A stretch of 22,025 nt of DNA from a virus. A program made the translations under genes and the position numbers. The stretch covers positions 1 to 22,025 of the IMG/VR virus record IMGVR_UViG_3300025732_003547. One strand, 5' to 3'. A model generated the notes under the pieces. The model was given only the letters and a program-made list of their open reading frames with translations, was not told the DNA's origin and ran no database searches. Below are positions 19,401 through 22,025 of this stretch, piece after piece (the stretch's first letter is position 1; each line of letters starts with the position of its first letter).

Positions 19401-21472
19401 TTCTTCTTGATGGAACTTCTGCCATTGGCATTGGAACAACTGCGTTTACACCATTATCTGGATATATCGTAGATGTTCGAGGAAATGTTAATATTGGTGG
19501 AACACTAATTGTTAATGGATCTAATGTAGAAGATAGTATAACTTCCGAACAGGGTAATTTTGTTAGTGTAGCAACTACTAATCTTTATGTTTCTGGTATT
19601 GCCACGTTCATAAACAATCCAGTTGATGTAAAGGCAGGAATTGCAGTTACTGGAGGAAATGCCAATTTTGATAATGGAACTCTATTTGTTGATGCTTCTG
19701 GAAATAGGGTTGGTGTTGGGACAACTCTTCCATCTTATACACTTGACATTATTGGTAGTGTTCATGCAACTGGTTATACATCAACAAGATATTTAACTGT
19801 AGGAACTGGTTCTAGTGAATATACTTTCCCAGATTATGATGGTGTAAATGGTGCAGTTTTAAAAACAGATGGAAATGGAAACCTTAATTGGGTTACTAAT
19901 TCTGCACTGAGACAATCAACAGAAATTACTGCAGGTGCTGGGCAAACAAACTTCAATGTTACATATACACCTGGATTAGTTGATGTTTTCCTGAACGGTG
20001 TAAAACTTGCAAGTACTGATTATGTAGGAACAAGTGGAACATCGATAGTTTTAAACGTTTCTGCCTCTTCTGGAGACACTTTACAGGTAGTAGCATTTAG
20101 TACTGATAGTGTTTCTACCAGAGCAATCCTTGATTATTGGAATGGTGATGAAGTTGGAAATATCTATAATATTACAGATAATGTTGGTATTGGTGTAAGT
20201 GTTCCATCACAACTTCTTGATGTTGCTGGTGATGCAAGAATTCGTGGTGGTCTATATGATACTACAAATTCCTCTGGTTCTAATCAGCAAGTTCCTCTTT
20301 CTGATGGTTTAGGTGGATGGGTTTGGGGAAATGTTCCAACCGCAGGAGTCTCAACTGGTGGTGGAAATAAGAAAAATGTTCAGTTTCATAATGCCGCTGG
20401 AGTTCTTGGTGGATCAAATGAATTTAATTTTGATTACGACACATCTAGAGTTGGTATTGGAACAACTGTTCCAGTTGCAAAACTAGATGTTAGAGGAGAT
20501 GTATATGTATCTGGTGTTTCTACATTAGGAAATGTTAAAATATTATCTGGTATTGTTACTGCAAATTCTGGGGTTGTAACTTATTATGGTGATGGATCTA
20601 ATTTATTAAACTTAAATGCGTCTAATCTTTCTTCAGGAATAGTTCCATCTGCAAGATTAAGTGGAAATTATGATATTAGTATCAGTGGTTCCGTTGCTGG
20701 AGATACCATATCAGTTTCTACTGCAACAGTTACAAACAATCTTGTAGTTGGTCCAATTGGATCTGCAACAACTTTTGTAAGAGCAACCGCTGATGGTAAT
20801 TTGAGAGTAACAGGAATCACAACTCTTGCTCAACTAATCATTGGAACTTCTGCTGCAGTTACTTCTGTTGATACTGATTTAAATTCAGTGTCTGGATCTG
20901 ATGATACTCTTGCTTCTGCAAAGGCAATTAAGACTTATGTGGATGCTCAGATTACTGCTCAAGCATTAAGTGTTCAAGGTGATAGTGGTGGAGCACTTTC
21001 AATTGATCTGGATAGTGAGACATTAACGATTGCTGGAACCCCAAATGAAATTACTGCAGTAGGTTCTGGTAACAGCATTACTGTTGGACTTCCTGATAAT
21101 GTAACTGTTACGAATATTGTAACTGCAAATGCGGGTTTTGCAAATACAATGTCTTATTCCAATACCATTACTGGCATTGGAAATACTACATCTACAATTA
21201 CTCTTTATGATCAATTATCCGCATCTATCTATCGTTCTGTAGAATACTCTGTACAGGCAACTCAAGGAACTAACTATCACTTTACTAAAATTATAGTTGT
21301 TTCTTCTGGAACAACTGCTTACATGACAGAGTATGGAACTGTATTTAATAATTCTTCAGTTGCATCATATACTTCTGATGTTTCTGGTGGTTATATTCGT
21401 TTACGTGCAACCACATCAACTGCAACAACAACAAATTATGTTGTAAACTTTACTGCAAATAAGACTTACTGA
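16424..21472 (+). CDS. large repetitive tail fibre/adhesin protein
   Basis: A 1682-residue protein built of short beta-rich repeats. At least seven copies of a G(I/V)GTT-x-P-x5-LDVxG type unit occur (for example near nt 16864, 19150, 19225, 19429, 19710, 20184, 20451), together with many (Y/N)VSG(I/V)ST(L/F) units. Two 31-residue GGDLYVGGDLYV blocks and a 26-residue tandem repeat are described separately. Residues about 800-900 form a cupredoxin-like domain. There is no signal peptide. Such proteins form long trimeric fibres that bind the host surface. It starts 1 nt after the previous stop. The next gene is a paralogue, so two fibres or two fibre parts are made in tandem. Confidence 0.8.
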   Translation: MAKYVSGRQKNLKVGISSYSENLTSLEVIGSAVFSGESSGELVRISQIGTGPALIVEDSANPDTTPFAVTTDGRVAIGLGPSGISTFYKLEVDGNGNGGGVRFVSGGQGDLIFSHSNLVSNIRAAGSVQLGLGANGEDAIRINLNNNVGIGTTVPTSKLYVVGDGYFTGVITASNLNVSAASSFAQLYVSGISTLAANGGITTTGGDLYVGGDLYVADDLRFDEFTARNINLTGIGTIETLDTTTGTIDYLSGTNISYSGIGTITTLDTTTGTIDYLTNTNLNTSGIGTITTFNSTNSSITNINSTGISTLGVTSTTNLTSQQLYVSGVSTFINSITGTISTATKLETARTFEITGDIVASPISFNGTGNVSLAATIQPNSVALGSDTTGDYVQSVSGTVAQITVTGGTGEGSTPVISIASNPTLPGNVTVGNDLQVNNNLNVTGNITVGGTSGFILVENFSVSDADIVLGFTTNASNQDISNDTTANHGGIAVASTEGNPLVNLNIAGIETLPATYKKFMWFKAGSFAGLNTDAWLSNYAIGIGSTQFPSGTRLAAGAVQITERDLAVVRNINASGIITGTLANNLTLNTSGTGLSGVATYNNSGATTFTVTSNATSNNTPSTIVARDASGNFSAGTITANLIGTASTASFATTAYNLTNAANITTGTINSARLSGTYNIDIIGNAATSDYADAATYAINAGISTNVIGGIASVTTLNVSGITTLASAGGITTTGGDLYVGGDLYVIDDLVFDEFTARNGTITGSLTSKQVASQYFGELNRNTHTSITVTSENKTSNHKYSGSGSALGYYFDGDESPYLQFIPGKTYRFDQSDASNTNHRLRFYLDANKNQEYTDGVTSSGTPGNSGAYTEIVVTKTTPIVLYYQSDNDVLMGNQIQTVGSFVYLANNVGVGTTNPVQQFQVGQTFVVTSNTNVGVGTTNPTAKLDVIGHTELDTLNVSVASTTGRLNVSGLTTTQTLHVSSGSTFRDDITVLLDGTSAIGIGTTAFTPLSGYIVDVRGNVNIGGTLIVNGSNVEDSITSEQGNFVSVATTNLYVSGIATFINNPVDVKAGIAVTGGNANFDNGTLFVDASGNRVGVGTTLPSYTLDIIGSVHATGYTSTRYLTVGTGSSEYTFPDYDGVNGAVLKTDGNGNLNWVTNSALRQSTEITAGAGQTNFNVTYTPGLVDVFLNGVKLASTDYVGTSGTSIVLNVSASSGDTLQVVAFSTDSVSTRAILDYWNGDEVGNIYNITDNVGIGVSVPSQLLDVAGDARIRGGLYDTTNSSGSNQQVPLSDGLGGWVWGNVPTAGVSTGGGNKKNVQFHNAAGVLGGSNEFNFDYDTSRVGIGTTVPVAKLDVRGDVYVSGVSTLGNVKILSGIVTANSGVVTYYGDGSNLLNLNASNLSSGIVPSARLSGNYDISISGSVAGDTISVSTATVTNNLVVGPIGSATTFVRATADGNLRVTGITTLAQLIIGTSAAVTSVDTDLNSVSGSDDTLASAKAIKTYVDAQITAQALSVQGDSGGALSIDLDSETLTIAGTPNEITAVGSGNSITVGLPDNVTVTNIVTANAGFANTMSYSNTITGIGNTTSTITLYDQLSASIYRSVEYSVQATQGTNYHFTKIIVVSSGTTAYMTEYGTVFNNSSVASYTSDVSGGYIRLRATTSTATTTNYVVNFTANKTY
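17018..17110 (+). repeat. 93-nt repeat unit, copy A, in the tail fibre gene
   Basis: Codes for GGITTTGGDLYVGGDLYV plus a DDLxFDEFTARN end. It is paired with copy B at 18611-18703; the proteins differ at 2 of 31 residues while many codons differ by silent changes. Confidence 0.85.
17123..17278 (+). repeat. two tandem 78-nt (26-residue) repeats in the tail fibre gene
   Basis: Units 17123-17200 and 17201-17278 both read GIGTI-x-TLDTTTGTIDYL followed by a variable tail. A decayed third unit starts at 17279 (GIGTITTF). Confidence 0.85.
18611..18703 (+). repeat. 93-nt repeat unit, copy B, in the tail fibre gene
   Basis: Second copy of the block at 17018-17110, about 1.6 kb downstream, with VIDDLVFDEF in place of VADDLRFDEF. 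Confidence 0.85.
19147..19249 (+). repeat. 28-nt exact direct repeat in the tail fibre gene
   Basis: The same 28 bases occur at 19147-19174 and 19222-19249 (75-nt period). They code for NVGVGTTNP, the most regular form of the GxGTT fibre repeat, and point to a recent duplication or slippage. Confidence 0.85.
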
Positions 21473-21478
21473 TAAATA
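21471..21478 (+). promoter_or_regulatory. late promoter box GATAAATA before the last gene
   Basis: Matches NATAAATA, overlaps the tail fibre stop codon and lies 35 nt before the TTG start of the next gene. Confidence 0.55.
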
Positions 21479-21513
21479 ATAAAAAAGCATTTCATCAAAG
21501 GGGATAGTGAACC

Positions 21514-22025
21514 TTGACGAATCAAGATTTTAGAGTTAAAAACGGTTTACAAGTTGGAGTTGGTGGAACTGTTTTTACTGCCGATATAGGTGGTAAAGTA
21601 GGCATTAACAGTACATCTCCAACTGCAACATTAGACATTCAAGGAACAGTTAAGTCCTCTGGAACGATTACTGCCCCAACTTTTGCTGGAACAGCAACAA
21701 CTGCAAATAATTTATCGAATGCTGCTAATATTACAACTGGGACAATAAGTGCAGATAGACTATCTGGAAATTATAATATTAGTATTAGTGGTTCTGTTGC
21801 TGGAGATACAATTTCAATTAGTACTGCTTCAGTATCAAATAATCTTAATGTAGGATCTGGTAATACTGGTGTGTTTGCAACTGGTGGTGGAAACTTGCGT
21901 GTTTCTGGAATTACGACTCTTGGAGTTACAAGCACTACTAATCTCACAACACAACAACTAAATGTTTCTGGTGTTTCGACATTTACTGGAGCAGTTACCG
22001 GTACAATATCTACTGCAACAAAATT
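21514..22025 (+). CDS. second tail fibre/adhesin-like protein, N-terminal part, TTG start
   Basis: The frame runs from TTG 21514 to the right edge, so only about 170 residues are seen. An in-frame TGA at 21508-21510 excludes any earlier start. The visible part has no ATG, and AAAGGGGA stands 9 nt before the TTG, so TTG is the likely initiator. The product opens TNQDFRVKNGLQVGVGGTVF and carries the same repeats as the upstream fibre: KVGINSTSPTATLDIQG, RLSGNYNISISGSVAGDTIS, QQLNVSGVSTF and TGTISTATK. It is a tandem paralogue, probably another host-contact fibre. Confidence 0.8.
   Translation, partial: MTNQDFRVKNGLQVGVGGTVFTADIGGKVGINSTSPTATLDIQGTVKSSGTITAPTFAGTATTANNLSNAANITTGTISADRLSGNYNISISGSVAGDTISISTASVSNNLNVGSGNTGVFATGGGNLRVSGITTLGVTSTTNLTTQQLNVSGVSTFTGAVTGTISTATK

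Noticed and set aside
1-22025. tRNA genes, CRISPR arrays, insertion sequences or attachment sites
   Set aside because: None were recognised by eye on either strand; the repeats found are all within introns or the tail fibre genes.

Overview
This window looks like part of the genome of a T4-like cyanophage (a myovirus of marine Synechococcus or Prochlorococcus). The evidence is AT-rich, tightly packed genes almost all on the plus strand, many stop/start overlaps (ATGA, GTGA, TAATG), T4-type late promoter motifs (NATAAATA), and the classic cyanophage host-derived genes: psbA, two hli genes, a plant-type ferredoxin, talC, zwf and gnd. No tRNA, CRISPR array or insertion sequence was seen.

Layout. 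(1) 1-4364: a surface-sugar cassette with the end of an RGP/STELLO-like glycosyltransferase, a HAD phosphatase, a cupin, two GT11 fucosyltransferase-like genes either side of a GT2/GT7C-like gene, and a GT25 gene. It ends at a terminator whose loop holds the -35 box of the next promoter. (2) 4407-9896: the photosynthesis block, hli, a 28-aa membrane peptide, petF, a small ORF, a second 39-aa hli, a 53-aa ORF, then psbA. (3) 9893-13231: a second promoter/terminator overlap, two tiny membrane proteins, and talC-zwf-gnd. (4) 13228-14166: three short unknown ORFs and a freestanding HNH endonuclease. (5) 14166-22025: late structural genes for tail fibre and adhesin-like proteins, running off the right edge.

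The main discovery is psbA. It is not a set of fragments or a pseudogene. It is one D1 gene in six exons (5739-5920, 6699-6749, 7664-8078, 8972-9318, 9572-9590, 9825-9896) separated by five group I introns. Splicing in silico gives 1086 nt, 361 residues and a stop, matching full-length D1. Every intron junction can be placed so that the upstream exon ends in U, the intron ends in G, and the exon end pairs with an internal guide sequence through a U-G wobble. Introns 1, 2, 3 and 5 are close relatives. Intron 4 is a different type. Introns 1, 2 and 3 carry homing endonuclease genes of three unrelated families (LAGLIDADG, GIY-YIG, HNH). Exon 5 is only 19 nt and codes for manganese-cluster ligands of photosystem II.

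How it fits together. During infection the phage likely keeps photosystem II working (D1, Hli), carries electrons (ferredoxin) and drives the pentose phosphate pathway (talC, zwf, gnd) for NADPH and nucleotide precursors. Late promoters serve the tail fibres and, notably, also sit 20 nt before the start codons of the endonucleases in introns 1 and 3.
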